This document shows positions 34,920-44,118 of a stretch of 64,000 nt of DNA, piece after piece. This stretch comes from Bacteroidaceae bacterium. Its GTDB lineage: Bacteria; Bacteroidota; Bacteroidia; Bacteroidales; Bacteroidaceae. Each line of letters starts with the position of its first letter. Position 1 is the first letter of the stretch. A program made the translations under genes and the position numbers. The notes under the pieces are model-generated. The model did not search any database. It had not been told where the DNA came from and saw only the letters and a list, made by a program, of their open reading frames with translations. The DNA lies in the NCBI GenBank assembly GCA_017461345.1, contig JAFTYP010000007.1:42291-106290 (forward strand). Reading direction: 5' to 3'.

Positions 34920-35615
34920 ATGACTATGCGCAAGACAATAGGAGTGCTGACTGCCATGAGTGTAGAATACAGCCAAGTGGCTGCCATGATGCACGACAAA
35001 GAGACAGTGGAAAAAGGTCCGCAGACATTTCTCGTCGGCACGATAGGGGAGAACAAAGTCGTCTTGCTCCAGTGTGGTATCGGCAAGACAAATGCAGCCA
35101 TGGGCGTGACGAGCCTCATCATGTCGTTCAGTCCCGACTACATTATCTCCACTGGTGTGGCAGGAGGCATCGATGCAAGGCTCAACGTAATGGACGTTGT
35201 GGTAGGCCTTCAGGTCTGCTATCACGACGTCTTTTGTGGCGACAACTGCGACCCCGGACAGGTACAAGGCTTGCCCAAACTCTTCAGTGGCAACGAAAAC
35301 CTCATCAACATAGCCACCTCTTTGCAGACTGAGGTGCGCATCGTCCCCGGACTCATCTGTACCGGCGACCAGTTCATCACCAGCCGCCAAGAACTCGACA
35401 CAATCAAAACAAAATATCCCGAAGGCCTTGCCGTCGACATGGAGAGTGCTGCCATAGCACAGGTCTGCCACCTCTGGAATGTGCCGTTCCTGAGTTTCCG
35501 CATCATTAGCGACACCCCAGGCGTGAAAGCCCACTTCGACCAGTACCTCAATTTCTGGGAAACAATGGCAGACAATAGTTTCACAATCACAAAAGAATTC
35601 TTAAATAATATATGA
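34920..35615 (+). CDS. mtnN: 5'-methylthioadenosine/S-adenosylhomocysteine nucleosidase
   Basis: Removes adenine from S-adenosylhomocysteine and methylthioadenosine, giving S-ribosylhomocysteine for LuxS. 231 residues, the normal size. IGVLTAMSVEYSQVAAMM at the start, STGVAGGIDARLNVMDVVVG, and the active-site AVDMESAAIAQVCH are diagnostic; the catalytic Asp lies in RIISDTPG. Its last 4 bases overlap the luxS start (ATGA), so translation is probably coupled. An ATG two codons later (34926) is an alternative start. Confidence 0.94.
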   Translation: MTMRKTIGVLTAMSVEYSQVAAMMHDKETVEKGPQTFLVGTIGENKVVLLQCGIGKTNAAMGVTSLIMSFSPDYIISTGVAGGIDARLNVMDVVVGLQVCYHDVFCGDNCDPGQVQGLPKLFSGNENLINIATSLQTEVRIVPGLICTGDQFITSRQELDTIKTKYPEGLAVDMESAAIAQVCHLWNVPFLSFRIISDTPGVKAHFDQYLNFWETMADNSFTITKEFLNNI

Positions 35616-36091
35616 ACAAGATACCCAGTTTCAACATCAACCACATCCGTTTGCTGCGTGGCATTTATGTGAGTCGCCGCGACAAGGTCGGCACAGAAGA
35701 GATAACAACCTTCGACATCCGCATGAAAGAACCGAATCGTGAGCCGGCATTACACCCCGGTGCACTCCATACGATAGAGCATCTGGCTGCAACCTATCTT
35801 CGTAACAATCCGGAATGGAAGGACTCTATCGTCTATTGGGGACCGATGGGTTGTCTCACGGGCAATTATCTCCTGATGAGAGGCCGTCTCGAACCGGCCG
35901 ACATCCTGACCTTAATGCAAGACACCTTCCGCTTTGTTGCCGAATTTGAAGGCGAAATACCTGGTGCAGCCCCCATGGATTGTGGCAACTGGGTGCTTCA
36001 TGATTTGCCAATGGCACGACTGGAAGCACGCCGTTACCTCGAAGAAGTTCTCCTCAACTGCAAGCCCGAGAACTTGGTTTACCCGGAATGA
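35612..36091 (+). CDS. luxS: S-ribosylhomocysteine lyase LuxS
   Basis: Splits S-ribosylhomocysteine into homocysteine and DPD, the precursor of autoinducer-2. 159 residues; zinc ligands in LHTIEHLAATYLRN (HxxEH) and the later DCGNW region, with the catalytic Cys in GPMGCLTGNYLL. Overlaps mtnN and the next transporter gene by 4 bp each. The arrangement makes a complete two-step detoxification of S-adenosylhomocysteine. Confidence 0.96.
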   Translation: MNKIPSFNINHIRLLRGIYVSRRDKVGTEEITTFDIRMKEPNREPALHPGALHTIEHLAATYLRNNPEWKDSIVYWGPMGCLTGNYLLMRGRLEPADILTLMQDTFRFVAEFEGEIPGAAPMDCGNWVLHDLPMARLEARRYLEEVLLNCKPENLVYPE

Positions 36092-37011
36092 GCGGCGAAC
36101 TGCTTTCCCTCCTCGTTGCTGTGATGTGGACCTTCACGGCACTTTTTGCAGAAGTTGCCAGCAAACGCATGGGCACACTCGTGCTCAATGTTTGGCGAAT
36201 GTTGTTCACAATACTTCTGCTCGGCCTGCTCCTCTGGTGGACATGTGGAAAACCATGGCCCCAACATGCCAGTCCGGAAGTGTGGAAATGGTTCTTGGCA
36301 AGCGGCTTCATGGGTTTCGTCTTCGGCGACTATTGCCTCTTCAACGCATATATCGTCATGGGAAGCCGTTACGGCCAACTCTTCATGACACTTGCCAGCC
36401 CCTTTGCAGCCATTGCCGCCTGGCTCATGATGGGCGAAACAATGGGCCTCATGGCATTGCTCGGAATGATAGTGACACTGACAGGTATCATCATCTCCAT
36501 CATGGGAAAAGACGATGCGGGCAGCCGACAACTGAAACTTCCACGTCGTGGAATCCTGCTCGGAATAGGAGCAGGACTGGGACAAGGCGTAGGTCTTGTA
36601 CTCAGCAAACAGGGTTTGTTGCACTATGCAGCGGAGATTCCTGCCGAAGCAACAGAGGTGGCAGCCATGATGCCTTTTGCCGGCACGCAAATGCGAGCAA
36701 TCATGGGACTTGTAGGCTTTGGCGTAACACTGTTGTTTCTGCGAAGATGGCAGACGATGTCCCGTTTCTTTACCGATTTCAAGGGTGCCTTTGCGGCAAT
36801 GGGTGCCATACTGCTCGGCCCATTCTTTGGCGTAAGTCTTAGTCTAATGGCAGTCGGCATGACAAATACCGGCATTGCACAAACCCTGATGTCGCTCACC
36901 CCAATCCTCATCCTATGGCCCTCCCGACTGATGTTTGGCACAAAGGTCAGCATGCAAGAACTCGTTGGAGCCATCATCGCAGTAGCAGGAGCCTCACTTT
37001 TCTTTCTGTAG
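36088..37011 (+). CDS. EamA/DMT-family transporter
   Basis: A 307-residue inner-membrane protein with ten predicted helices in two EamA repeats (LLSLLVAVMWTFTALFAEVA to MALLGMIVTLTGIIISIMG, then a second half from ~155). Drug/metabolite transporters of this type export amino acids, nucleotide sugars or related small molecules. Its ATGA overlap with luxS suggests it moves a product of this pathway, such as homocysteine, an amino acid or DPD, but that is only context. Ends ~50 bp before the tRNA gene. Confidence 0.85.
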   Translation: MSGELLSLLVAVMWTFTALFAEVASKRMGTLVLNVWRMLFTILLLGLLLWWTCGKPWPQHASPEVWKWFLASGFMGFVFGDYCLFNAYIVMGSRYGQLFMTLASPFAAIAAWLMMGETMGLMALLGMIVTLTGIIISIMGKDDAGSRQLKLPRRGILLGIGAGLGQGVGLVLSKQGLLHYAAEIPAEATEVAAMMPFAGTQMRAIMGLVGFGVTLLFLRRWQTMSRFFTDFKGAFAAMGAILLGPFFGVSLSLMAVGMTNTGIAQTLMSLTPILILWPSRLMFGTKVSMQELVGAIIAVAGASLFFL

Positions 37012-37012
37012 A

Positions 37013-37044
37013 TTTGGCAGGTTCGAAAGATTATTGTAATTTTG
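37013..37044 (+). promoter_or_regulatory. Promoter of tRNA-Ser
   Basis: TTTG at 37013-37016, a 20-bp spacer, then TAATTTTG at 37037-37044: one of the best -33/-7 matches in the window. The tRNA begins 18 bp later. Confidence 0.7.
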
Positions 37045-37062
37045 CAGACGCACTAATAAAAC

Positions 37063-37152
37063 GGAGAGATGCCAGAGTGGTCGAATGGACCGCACTCGAA
37101 ATGCGGCGTACTCTTACGGGTACCCTGGGTTCGAATCCCAGTCTCTCCGCCA
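37063..37152 (+). tRNA. tRNA-Ser (anticodon CGA)
   Basis: Acceptor stem GGAGAGA (37063-37069) pairs with TCTCTCC (37142-37148), with discriminator G and encoded CCA. Anticodon stem CCGCA/TGCGG encloses the loop CTCGAAA with anticodon CGA at 37097-37099, reading UCG. A long variable arm, as expected for tRNA-Ser, precedes the T arm GGGTTCGAATCCC. Confidence 0.97.
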
Positions 37153-37156
37153 AGAT

Positions 37157-37180
37157 AGGACACCATCGAGGTGTCCTTTC
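37157..37180 (+). terminator. Terminator of tRNA-Ser
   Basis: AGGACACC pairs with GGTGTCCT across ATCGA, followed by TTC, just 4 bp after the tRNA CCA. Confidence 0.75.
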
Positions 37181-37261
37181 TGCCTTACTTGTGTTGTCTT
37201 CCGCAAACAATTCCTCGGGGGAAATGTATCTTTCTTGAATTCGTCCCAATCGTAATGAAAA

Positions 37262-37349
37262 ATAATGGTTAAGCATTATTGGCAAAATGCTTAACCATTA
37301 TGGGCGGAAAGGTTAACCTTTATTATAATAATGCTTAACCATTATTTAT
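37262..37349. repeat. 22-bp-period intergenic array, four units
   Basis: Starts at 37262, 37284, 37306 and 37328. Units 1 and 2 are inverted partners: ATAATGGTTAAGCATTAT against AAAATGCTTAACCATTAT, across the linker TGGC. Unit 3 holds the dyad GGAAAGGTTAACCTTT, unit 4 ATAATGCTTAACCATTAT. Located between tRNA-Ser and the converging SLC13-type gene. Confidence 0.85.
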
Positions 37350-37384
37350 GAGAAGGTCAGGCATCGCGTTTCTATTCTGTCTCT

Positions 37385-39220
37385 TCAGAACGGGAACAGG
37401 AGTGGCAGGAGCAGCACCATCGCTATGCCGATGATGAGTTGCAGTGGCAGTCCGACCTTGATGTAGTCCATAAACTTATATCCTCCGGCTTTCATGACGA
37501 GCGCATTGGGTGGGGTGGAGAAGGGCGAAGCGAAGCACATGCTTGCTGCTACGGCTACGGCAAACAGCATTGCCATTGGGTTTACTCCCACCTCTTGGGC
37601 TGAGGCAATGGCTATGGGCGACATCAAAACTGCTGTTGCTGTATTGGAGATGAAGAATGTGAGCAACGAGGTTGTGAGGTATATGCCAGCAAGAAGCAGT
37701 ATGGGACCAAAGTCGCCCAGACTGTTGACCAATCCGTGAGAGACGATGGCGGCTGCACCTGTCTTCTCGATAGCCACAGACATTGGCATCATTGCGGCAA
37801 TGAGGATGATGCTTTCCCAGTTGATGGTCTTGTAGGCAGCCTCTACGCTTCGGAAACATCCCATGAGTATCATCAGCACGCTGGCCAGCAGGACGGCCGT
37901 AACGGGTGCTACGGGGATGAAGTCGAAGACCATCATGCAGATCATCAGGAGCATGATGCTTGCAGCAATAGGTGCTTTGTGGTCGAAGGTGACGCGTGCG
38001 GCTTCTTCCAACGGCTGCCCCAAAACAACCCAGTGGTCTTCGTCGTTTGCCAGTCTGCCTATCTGCTGCCATGTTCCTTGCACGAGGAGGACGTCGCCTT
38101 GCATCATTTTCTGTTCCGACAGATTCTCGCGGATGTATTCGTTGTTCCTTCTGATGGCCAGCACATTTATACTGTATTTCGAGCGGAAACCGGAGTCCTT
38201 CAGTTTCTTTCCGACGAACATGGATTGTTGCAGAAGTACTATTTCTGCCAGGCCGATGTCGTAGAAGTCGAGCGAATCGGTGTCGAAGGCCAGGGGCATT
38301 CGGTTCTCTCTTGCAAATCTGGCGGCGGCCTCTTCGGGTCCGGAGAAATAGATGATGTCGTCCTCTTGCAGTTTGGTGTCGGGCGTTGCCATCTTTTGTG
38401 CAATGTCCTTTATAATGCCTCTTTGCCTTGAACGCTGGCGTCTTACCTCAAGAACGGTGAGTTTGTATTCTTGTTGTATGTTTAGTTCTGCTATTGTTTT
38501 GCCTATGATGGGGCTGTTTTTGACGACGGTACTTCTTGTGACACGTTCGGCCAGATGGTATTCTTTTACCAGTTCTTTGAGCGTTTTGTTTTGGCTGACG
38601 TTTTTTTCTGACTTGCTTCCTCGGTTGCCAAGGAACCATTTTGTCAGCGGCAGGAGTACGACGATGCCTATGGCAAGGCAGATGAGGCCTACGGGCAGGA
38701 AGGAGAAGAAGGAGAGGTTGCCATAGCCGGCGTCCTGGAGGGCTGCATCTATAACCAGATTGGGTGGTGTACCGATGAGTGTAAGCATGCCGCCCATTGA
38801 ACTTGCGAAAGCCAATGGCATGAGCAGTCTGCGGGAGTCTATGCTTGTGCTTGCTGACATGGAAACGACGATGGGCAGCATCAGGGCGACGGTTCCTGTG
38901 TTGCTCACGAATGCTCCTATGCCGCTTGTCACCAGCATGACGAGGAGGAAGAGCCGTATCTCGCTGTCGCCCGCCAGACTCATCAGTCGGCTGGATATCA
39001 TTTTGGCAAGCCCGGTCTGGAATATGCCTCCACCAACGATGAAGAGTCCTGCCATCATGATGACTACAGGGTTAGAGAATCCGCTCAATGCCTCTTCGGG
39101 TGTGAGGATTCCGAACAGCAGCAGGGTAATAACGGCGCACAGGGCTACGATGTCGGCTCTGACTTTATTTAAGGCAAACAGGGTTGCCGTGATGGCGAGT
39201 ACGATGAGTGTTATATACAT
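37385..39220 (-). CDS. SLC13/DASS-type anion transporter with two TrkA-C domains
   Basis: 611 residues. Two membrane blocks of the divalent anion:sodium symporter fold (FSNPVVIMMAGLFIVGGGIF, TGTVALMLPIVVSMS, LTLIGTPPNLVIDAAL, and near the end ISNTATAVLMSPIAIASAQ, FSTPPNALVMKAGGY) are separated by ~200 cytoplasmic residues. These contain two TrkA-C (RCK-C) regulatory domains (SPIIGKTIAELNIQQEYKLT, MFVGKKLKDSGFRSKYSINV). Homologues carry sulfate or carboxylates with Na+. The TPPN motifs match the family's Na+/substrate sites. Transported anion unknown. Stands alone, converging on tRNA-Ser. Confidence 0.88.
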   Translation of the reverse strand: MYITLIVLAITATLFALNKVRADIVALCAVITLLLFGILTPEEALSGFSNPVVIMMAGLFIVGGGIFQTGLAKMISSRLMSLAGDSEIRLFLLVMLVTSGIGAFVSNTGTVALMLPIVVSMSASTSIDSRRLLMPLAFASSMGGMLTLIGTPPNLVIDAALQDAGYGNLSFFSFLPVGLICLAIGIVVLLPLTKWFLGNRGSKSEKNVSQNKTLKELVKEYHLAERVTRSTVVKNSPIIGKTIAELNIQQEYKLTVLEVRRQRSRQRGIIKDIAQKMATPDTKLQEDDIIYFSGPEEAAARFARENRMPLAFDTDSLDFYDIGLAEIVLLQQSMFVGKKLKDSGFRSKYSINVLAIRRNNEYIRENLSEQKMMQGDVLLVQGTWQQIGRLANDEDHWVVLGQPLEEAARVTFDHKAPIAASIMLLMICMMVFDFIPVAPVTAVLLASVLMILMGCFRSVEAAYKTINWESIILIAAMMPMSVAIEKTGAAAIVSHGLVNSLGDFGPILLLAGIYLTTSLLTFFISNTATAVLMSPIAIASAQEVGVNPMAMLFAVAVAASMCFASPFSTPPNALVMKAGGYKFMDYIKVGLPLQLIIGIAMVLLLPLLFPF

Positions 39221-39287
39221 TGTCTGTTGTTTCTTTTTTCGTTATATATTTGGGAGACTACCCGGAACGTGCATTTCTAATTTTGTG

Positions 39288-39295
39288 CAAAAGTA
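39288..39295 (-). promoter_or_regulatory. -7 promoter element for the SLC13-type gene
   Basis: CAAAAGTA reads TACTTTTG on the minus strand, 68 bp before the ATG at 39220. Confidence 0.5.
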
Positions 39296-39568
39296 GATAA
39301 AAAATGCGAAACCTCAAAGCATATTCCAGAATGGCACATGGGGCTTTATGTTTTTTTATTTAAAAACATGAAGAAAATGATGAGGAATGAGGATTGATGG
39401 CATAGTTTTACGACGAATTGTTTTGTGCATATATGCTTTTATGTATGTAGTAGGAGCGCATAATTCAGGAAGAAACAAACCGACAAAATGTAAGTTTTTC
39501 TCAGGTATTTCGGTCTTTTTGTTAATTCTTCCATTGTAAAGAAATGCGACAAAACAAGCCGATTTTTG

Positions 39569-39656
39569 TCATTAGGTACAGGATGTTTGCCAACGAGGCA
39601 CGTCATGTTGCCCAACATGCCACGTTAAGTCTGCCAACGAGGCACGTTAAGTTTTG
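39569..39656. repeat. 22-bp-period intergenic array, four units
   Basis: Starts at 39569, 39591, 39613 and 39635. Unit 1 (ATTAGGTACAGGATGTTTGC) resembles the unit at 25674. Units 2 and 4 share CAACGAGGCACGT, and units 3 and 4 share CACGTTAAGT. Linkers are TTGC, TGCC, CTGC and TTTG. A weaker in-phase unit may follow to 39678. It lies in the 864-bp divergent gap before lysS; see also the gene remnant at 39761. Confidence 0.75.
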
Positions 39657-39760
39657 AATTATCCTACTGCTTTTCGAGCGAAAAATAACGTCGAAAAGTA
39701 AGAATTACCCTATAAAATACGTAGTTTTAGCCAAGTGGAGATTCGGTTTTTCTTAATCAC

Positions 39761-39925
39761 TTATACAAACGAAACCACTAAGTTCTTGTCTTTCAGTATG
39801 TCTTTAATTTGAGAGAGATTTTCGAAAAAAACGCCCCAGGCCATGCCCGATGAGGTTTTAAGCCATTCTGACGCTTCGGCACGAAAACCTTCTGTAAGCA
39901 AATTGCCCAGTTTCGTAACAAATTG
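39761..39925 (-). pseudogene. Possible C-terminal gene remnant
   Basis: A 54-codon stretch with protein-like composition (e.g. TEGFRAEASEWLKTSSGMAW and FFENLSQIKDILKDKN) ends in a stop. On its 5' side it is directly preceded by an in-frame TGA, with no ATG except an internal one. I do not recognise the family. It looks like the tail of a gene whose beginning has been lost, though a small protein from an internal TTG or ATG cannot be excluded. Confidence 0.3.
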
Positions 39926-40011
39926 TCACCATGCAAAAGTCTGCATTTCCAGTGAATAACATCCATACCATAAACAGAAGGAAACAGCCCGACATTGAGG
40001 CTTTCGTGACA

Positions 40012-40041
40012 TTTTGAATTTATAAATTTTGAATTTTGAAA
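40012..40041. repeat. AT-rich repeat shared with the nqrA-nqrB gap
   Basis: TTTTGAATTTATAAATTTTG and the following bases match the reverse complement of the arm at 20657-20680 with minor differences. It overlaps the -33 region of the lysS promoter and so may supply part of it. Confidence 0.5.
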
Positions 40042-40058
40042 TATAAGTCGTACCTTTG
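40028..40058 (+). promoter_or_regulatory. Promoter of lysS-gpsA
   Basis: TTTG at 40028-40031, 19 bp, TACCTTTG at 40051-40058; 27 bp before the lysS ATG. Confidence 0.65.
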
Positions 40059-40084
40059 CCCTCGTATAATTTTATATAATAAAA

Positions 40085-41860
40085 ATGAATATACTCGAAT
40101 TGAGCGAGCAGGAAATCATCCGCCGCAATAACCTTCAGCAGTTGCGCGACTTGGGCATCGACCCATATCCCGCAGCAGAATATCCAACCAACGCATTCAG
40201 TACAGAAATAAAAGAAAGCTTCGTCGACCTGCCCGTAGTAGGTAAAGACGACGAAGGCAACGACATACGTGAAACCGCCACAAGCGAAAACAGTCGCAAT
40301 GTCTGCATTGCAGGTCGCATCATGTCGAAGCGAATCATGGGCAAGGCAGCCTTCGCAGAGCTGCAAGACAGCAAAGGCCGCATACAAGTCTACATCACAC
40401 GCGACGCCCTGGCAAACGGCGAAGACACAACACTCTACAATACCGTCTTCAAGAAACTGCTCGACCTCGGCGACTTCATCGGCATCAAAGGCTATGTCTT
40501 CCGTACACAAACAGGCGAGATCAGCGTGCATGCCATGGAACTGACCGTCCTCTCCAAGAGCCTCAAACCGCTGCCCATCGTCAAAACCGATGCCGAGGGC
40601 AATGTCTACGACTCCTTCGACGACCCAGAACTCCGCTATCGTCAGCGATATGTCGACCTCATTGTAAACGACGGCGTTAAGGATACATTCCTCAAGCGCA
40701 GCATTATCCTGAAAACAATGCGTGCCTTCTTCGACCGTCACGGCTACACAGAAGTGGAAACACCCACATTGCAAGCCATTGCAGGCGGTGCATCGGCACG
40801 CCCCTTCATCACCCACTTCAACGCACTCAACATACCCATGTACATGCGAATCGCCACCGAACTCTATCTCAAACGACTCATCGTCGGTGGTTTCGAAGGC
40901 GTATATGAAATAGGCAAGAACTTCCGTAACGAAGGCATGGACAAGAATCATAATCCGGAATTCACTTGTATGGAACTCTATGTCAGTTACAAGGACTACA
41001 ACTGGATGATGACTTTCACCGAACAACTTCTCGAAGAAATCTGTATTGCCGTCAACGGAAAACCCGAAACGGAAATAGATGGCAAGGTCATCAGTTTTAA
41101 GGCACCCTTCCGCCGACTGCCCATTCTCGACGCCATCAAAGAGAAAACCGGCTACGACCTCAATGGCATGAGCGAAGAAGAGATGCGCGAAGTTGCCAAG
41201 AAATGCGGCATAGAAGTGGATGACACCATGGGCAAAGGCAAACTCATCGACGAGATATTCGGCGAGACATGCGAAGGAACATTCATTCAGCCTACTTTCA
41301 TCACAGACTATCCCGTTGAGATGTCGCCCCTCACAAAAAAGCATCGCTCGAAACCGGGCCTTACCGAACGCTTCGAACTGATGGTGAACGGCAAGGAACT
41401 GGCAAATGCTTATTCCGAGTTGAACGACCCCATAGACCAGGAAGAACGCTTCATCGAACAGATGAAACTTGCAGACAAAGGCGACGACGAGGCAATGGTT
41501 ATCGACCACGACTTCCTGCGTGCACTGCAATATGGCATGCCTCCAACCAGCGGCATCGGCATCGGCATCGACCGTCTTGCAATGCTTCTGACAGGTAAGC
41601 CTTTTATTCAGGAAGTTCTTTTCTTCCCCCAAATGAAACCCGAAGTGAAGGCTCCTCGCGACAAAGACGAACTCTTCCTCGAGAAGGGTGTTCCTTTCGA
41701 CATCATTCCCATCCTCCGAAAAGCAGGCTACAACCTGGTCAGCACCTTGCAAGGCGTTGCTCCCGCCAAGATACAGCAGCAGATAATAGAAATCATCAAG
41801 AAGTATAAACTTGAGGTCGAAAAGCCCTCTCAAGACGTTATTGCTACTTGGACAGTTTAG
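40085..41860 (+). CDS. lysS: Lysyl-tRNA synthetase (class II)
   Basis: Charges tRNA-Lys with lysine. 591 residues: the N-terminal OB-fold anticodon-binding domain ([20 protein letters not shown]) and the class II catalytic core with motif 1 (around [15 protein letters not shown]-type sequence at 210), motif 2 ([20 protein letters not shown]) and motif 3 ([14 protein letters not shown]). The ~75 residues after motif 3 are longer than in E. coli LysS, as is common in Bacteroidetes. The reading frame overlaps gpsA by 13 bp. The long opposite-strand open frame is a shadow caused by codon bias. Confidence 0.96.
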   Translation: MNILELSEQEIIRRNNLQQLRDLGIDPYPAAEYPTNAFSTEIKESFVDLPVVGKDDEGNDIRETATSENSRNVCIAGRIMSKRIMGKAAFAELQDSKGRIQVYITRDALANGEDTTLYNTVFKKLLDLGDFIGIKGYVFRTQTGEISVHAMELTVLSKSLKPLPIVKTDAEGNVYDSFDDPELRYRQRYVDLIVNDGVKDTFLKRSIILKTMRAFFDRHGYTEVETPTLQAIAGGASARPFITHFNALNIPMYMRIATELYLKRLIVGGFEGVYEIGKNFRNEGMDKNHNPEFTCMELYVSYKDYNWMMTFTEQLLEEICIAVNGKPETEIDGKVISFKAPFRRLPILDAIKEKTGYDLNGMSEEEMREVAKKCGIEVDDTMGKGKLIDEIFGETCEGTFIQPTFITDYPVEMSPLTKKHRSKPGLTERFELMVNGKELANAYSELNDPIDQEERFIEQMKLADKGDDEAMVIDHDFLRALQYGMPPTSGIGIGIDRLAMLLTGKPFIQEVLFFPQMKPEVKAPRDKDELFLEKGVPFDIIPILRKAGYNLVSTLQGVAPAKIQQQIIEIIKKYKLEVEKPSQDVIATWTV

Positions 41861-42843
41861 GAAACATAGCAGTATTGGGCGGAGGCAGTTGGGCGACGGC
41901 CATTGCCAAGATGCTTCTCGAGAAGAACGACCATATCTGGTGGTACTTCCGACGCGACGACCGCATCGAAGACTTCAAGCGTCTCGGCCATAATCCTGCT
42001 TATCTTACCAGTGTTCACTTTGATGTGGACCGCATTACCTTTGAGAGCGACATCAATAAGGTTGTGGAGGCTTGCCAGACACTTATCTTTGTTACGCCTT
42101 CGCCCTACTTGAAGGGACATCTCAAACGCCTTCATGTTCGTCTACGCGACAAACTGATTGTGACAGCCATCAAAGGCATCGTGCCCGACGAGAACCTCAT
42201 CTGTTCCGATTATTTCAATCAGATGTATAATGTTCCCGAAGAGAATCTTGCAGTACTTGGCGGTCCGAGTCATGCCGAAGAGGTTGCCTTGAACCGACTC
42301 ACCTACCTTACGATAGGCTGTTCTGACCTTGAAAAGGCCAGACTGTTTGCCAAGATGCTTTCCAGCGACTACGTGAAAGCAAAGACAAGCGATGATGTTA
42401 TTGGCATAGAATATGCAAGCGTTCTGAAGAACGTCTATGCCATTGCCTCGGGTATCTGTCATGGATTGAAGTATGGCGACAACTTCCAGGCCGTCCTCAT
42501 CAGTAATGCAATCCAGGAGATGGACCGTTTCCTTAATACCGTACACCCAATAGAACGCAGTATTATCGAAAGCGTTTATACAGGCGACTTACTTGTGACG
42601 GGATACTCCAACTTCAGCCGTAACCGTGTTTTTGGCACTATGATAGGGCAGGGATATAGTGTGAAGAGCGCCCAACTCGAGATGGAAATGATTGCCGAAG
42701 GCTACTTCGCCACCAAGTGCATGAAGGATATCAACAAGCATCTGCACGTCAATATGCCTATCCTCGATGCCGTCTATAACATCCTTTACGAACGTATCAG
42801 TCCCACCATCGAGATTAAACTCCTGAGCGAAGCGTTCAGATAG
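41848..42843 (+). CDS. gpsA: NAD(P)H-dependent glycerol-3-phosphate dehydrogenase
   Basis: Reduces dihydroxyacetone phosphate to glycerol-3-phosphate for phospholipid synthesis. 331 residues; Rossmann motif [17 protein letters not shown], the conserved FVTPSP and TAIKGI, the catalytic Lys region ([18 protein letters not shown]) and NFSRNRVFG. The start is a TTG at 41848 inside the end of lysS (13-bp overlap), since the Rossmann strand begins only six residues later and no ATG is nearby. Co-transcribed with lysS. Confidence 0.93.
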   Translation: MDSLGNIAVLGGGSWATAIAKMLLEKNDHIWWYFRRDDRIEDFKRLGHNPAYLTSVHFDVDRITFESDINKVVEACQTLIFVTPSPYLKGHLKRLHVRLRDKLIVTAIKGIVPDENLICSDYFNQMYNVPEENLAVLGGPSHAEEVALNRLTYLTIGCSDLEKARLFAKMLSSDYVKAKTSDDVIGIEYASVLKNVYAIASGICHGLKYGDNFQAVLISNAIQEMDRFLNTVHPIERSIIESVYTGDLLVTGYSNFSRNRVFGTMIGQGYSVKSAQLEMEMIAEGYFATKCMKDINKHLHVNMPILDAVYNILYERISPTIEIKLLSEAFR

Positions 42844-42870
42844 ACCCCCTCTAACTCCAAGACCCCCTAA

Positions 42871-42884
42871 CCCCCTTTAGGGGG
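42871..42884. other. C-run/G-run hairpin after gpsA
   Basis: CCCCCTTTAGGGGG, preceded by two further CCCCCT runs, in the 69-bp gap between gpsA and the thioredoxin-like gene. It may act as a terminator. Similar C-rich hairpins are scattered in other Bacteroidetes genomes. Confidence 0.5.
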
Positions 42885-42912
42885 AATATATTATTAATAA
42901 GGTAAAAAGAGC

Positions 42913-43902
42913 ATGAACAGGACAATCTTCACTATCCTGCTTGCTTTCGTAGCTACGGCAAGTCAGGCACAGGGAAACAGTTACACCATTAGAGGAACCG
43001 TTGACAATCCAGACGTCACAGTCGTCTATCTCGAGCAAGAAGGGAAAGGCTACGAGACCTTGGACTCTGCCATCGTGACAAATGGAGAGTTTACAATGAA
43101 GGGCAAAGTCGATAAGCCCGTTCCTGCCGTTGTCATCAACAAATATCGGAATGTGCTTAACTTGTTTATCCTTGAGCCAGGAGACCTAACGCTCAAATAT
43201 CCGTTCTCTGCAGTCGGCGGAACTCTTAATGACAGCTTGACATATTTGGCAACAGAATACCCTCGGTCGATTGACAGCACACTCGATGATGAGGCAAGGA
43301 GTAAGCACTTCGAGCAGTATGCCGAGGCAATGTACCTTCGTCACAAAGACGATGCTCTCGGCCTAAGGATACTTGACATGTGTTTTGCTTCGCCCACCGA
43401 CAAGTTGCGTCTTTACAACATGGGAGGCCCTATGATAAAGGAGTATCCATCCTTCATCAGCAGCAAGGAGACGTGGGCAAAATACGAAGCCACCAGTGAA
43501 GGCAAGAAGATGCTGGACATCCAGAGTGCTTTCGACGGCAAGCGACTCTCCGACTATGTGGGCAAAGGGAAGTATGTCCTGATAGATTTCTGGGCAAGTT
43601 GGTGTCCGCCTTGCAGGGAAGAGATACCCAACATTGTTGCCGCCCATGAGAAGTACAAAGAGCGCGGCCTGCAGGTGCTCGGATTGATAGTCAATGACGA
43701 CAAGGAAGATGCCGACAAGGCCATAGAACAGATGGGCATCTCGTATCCGCAGATATTCGGCATCACCTTCGAACAGATAGCTTCTTATGGCATCAACGGC
43801 ATCCCCCACATCATCCTCTTCTCCCCCGACGGCACCATACTCAAGCGCGGTTTGCGAGGCGATGGCATCGAAGAGGCTTTGAAGGAAATCTTCGGGGAGT
43901 AA
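42913..43902 (+). CDS. TlpA/ResA-like thiol:disulfide oxidoreductase with DUF4369-type N-terminal domain
   Basis: 329 residues with a signal peptide (TILLAFVATASQAQ). The N-terminal ~100 residues are a beta domain of the DUF4369 kind (YTIRGTVDNPDVTVVYLEQE, GEFTMKGKV), common in Bacteroidetes envelope thioredoxins. The C-terminal ~130 residues are a thioredoxin fold with the redox-active WCPPC in YVLIDFWASWCPPCREEIPN and the cis-Pro region GINGIPHIILF. Presumed periplasmic or lipid-anchored reductase for cytochromes or misfolded proteins; its partners are unknown. Confidence 0.88.
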   Translation: MNRTIFTILLAFVATASQAQGNSYTIRGTVDNPDVTVVYLEQEGKGYETLDSAIVTNGEFTMKGKVDKPVPAVVINKYRNVLNLFILEPGDLTLKYPFSAVGGTLNDSLTYLATEYPRSIDSTLDDEARSKHFEQYAEAMYLRHKDDALGLRILDMCFASPTDKLRLYNMGGPMIKEYPSFISSKETWAKYEATSEGKKMLDIQSAFDGKRLSDYVGKGKYVLIDFWASWCPPCREEIPNIVAAHEKYKERGLQVLGLIVNDDKEDADKAIEQMGISYPQIFGITFEQIASYGINGIPHIILFSPDGTILKRGLRGDGIEEALKEIFGE

Positions 43903-43908
43903 AACAAG

Positions 43909-44018
43909 CCAAGCAGTAGCGTCTTCAAACTACACACGTGAAGTTTGCAATTTACACACGTGAAGTTTGTGATTTATCCACGTGTCGTTTTGCAATTACC
44001 TACATCTTTCTTTGCGCT
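43909..44018. repeat. 22-bp-period intergenic array, five units
   Basis: Starts at 43909, 43931, 43953, 43975 and 43997, beginning 7 bp after a stop codon. The middle three are near-identical: CACACGTGAAGTTTGCAATT, CACACGTGAAGTTTGTGATT and a variant with CCACGTGTCG. The central CACGTG is itself a palindrome. Units 1 and 5 are weak but hold CAGTAG and CTACATC pieces found in other arrays. Between two plus-strand genes. Confidence 0.8.
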
Positions 44019-44118
44019 TTTATTTTTGTTGTAACTCTACAGGTGCTCAGGCTCAGGCGGAAGACATACATCGAAAGTTCTCTTGCTCGACAATAAGGAG
44101 AAAAACTTAGGTAATTCT

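Noticed and set aside
37063-37380. Integration (att) site at the tRNA-Ser 3' end
   Set aside because: No duplicated tRNA 3' end and no integrase in the window; downstream there is only a terminator and a 22-bp array.
39926-41833. 635-codon open frame on the minus strand opposite lysS
   Set aside because: It is exactly antisense to a highly conserved lysS; its translation is rich in Cys/Phe/His with no family motifs, a result of codon bias.
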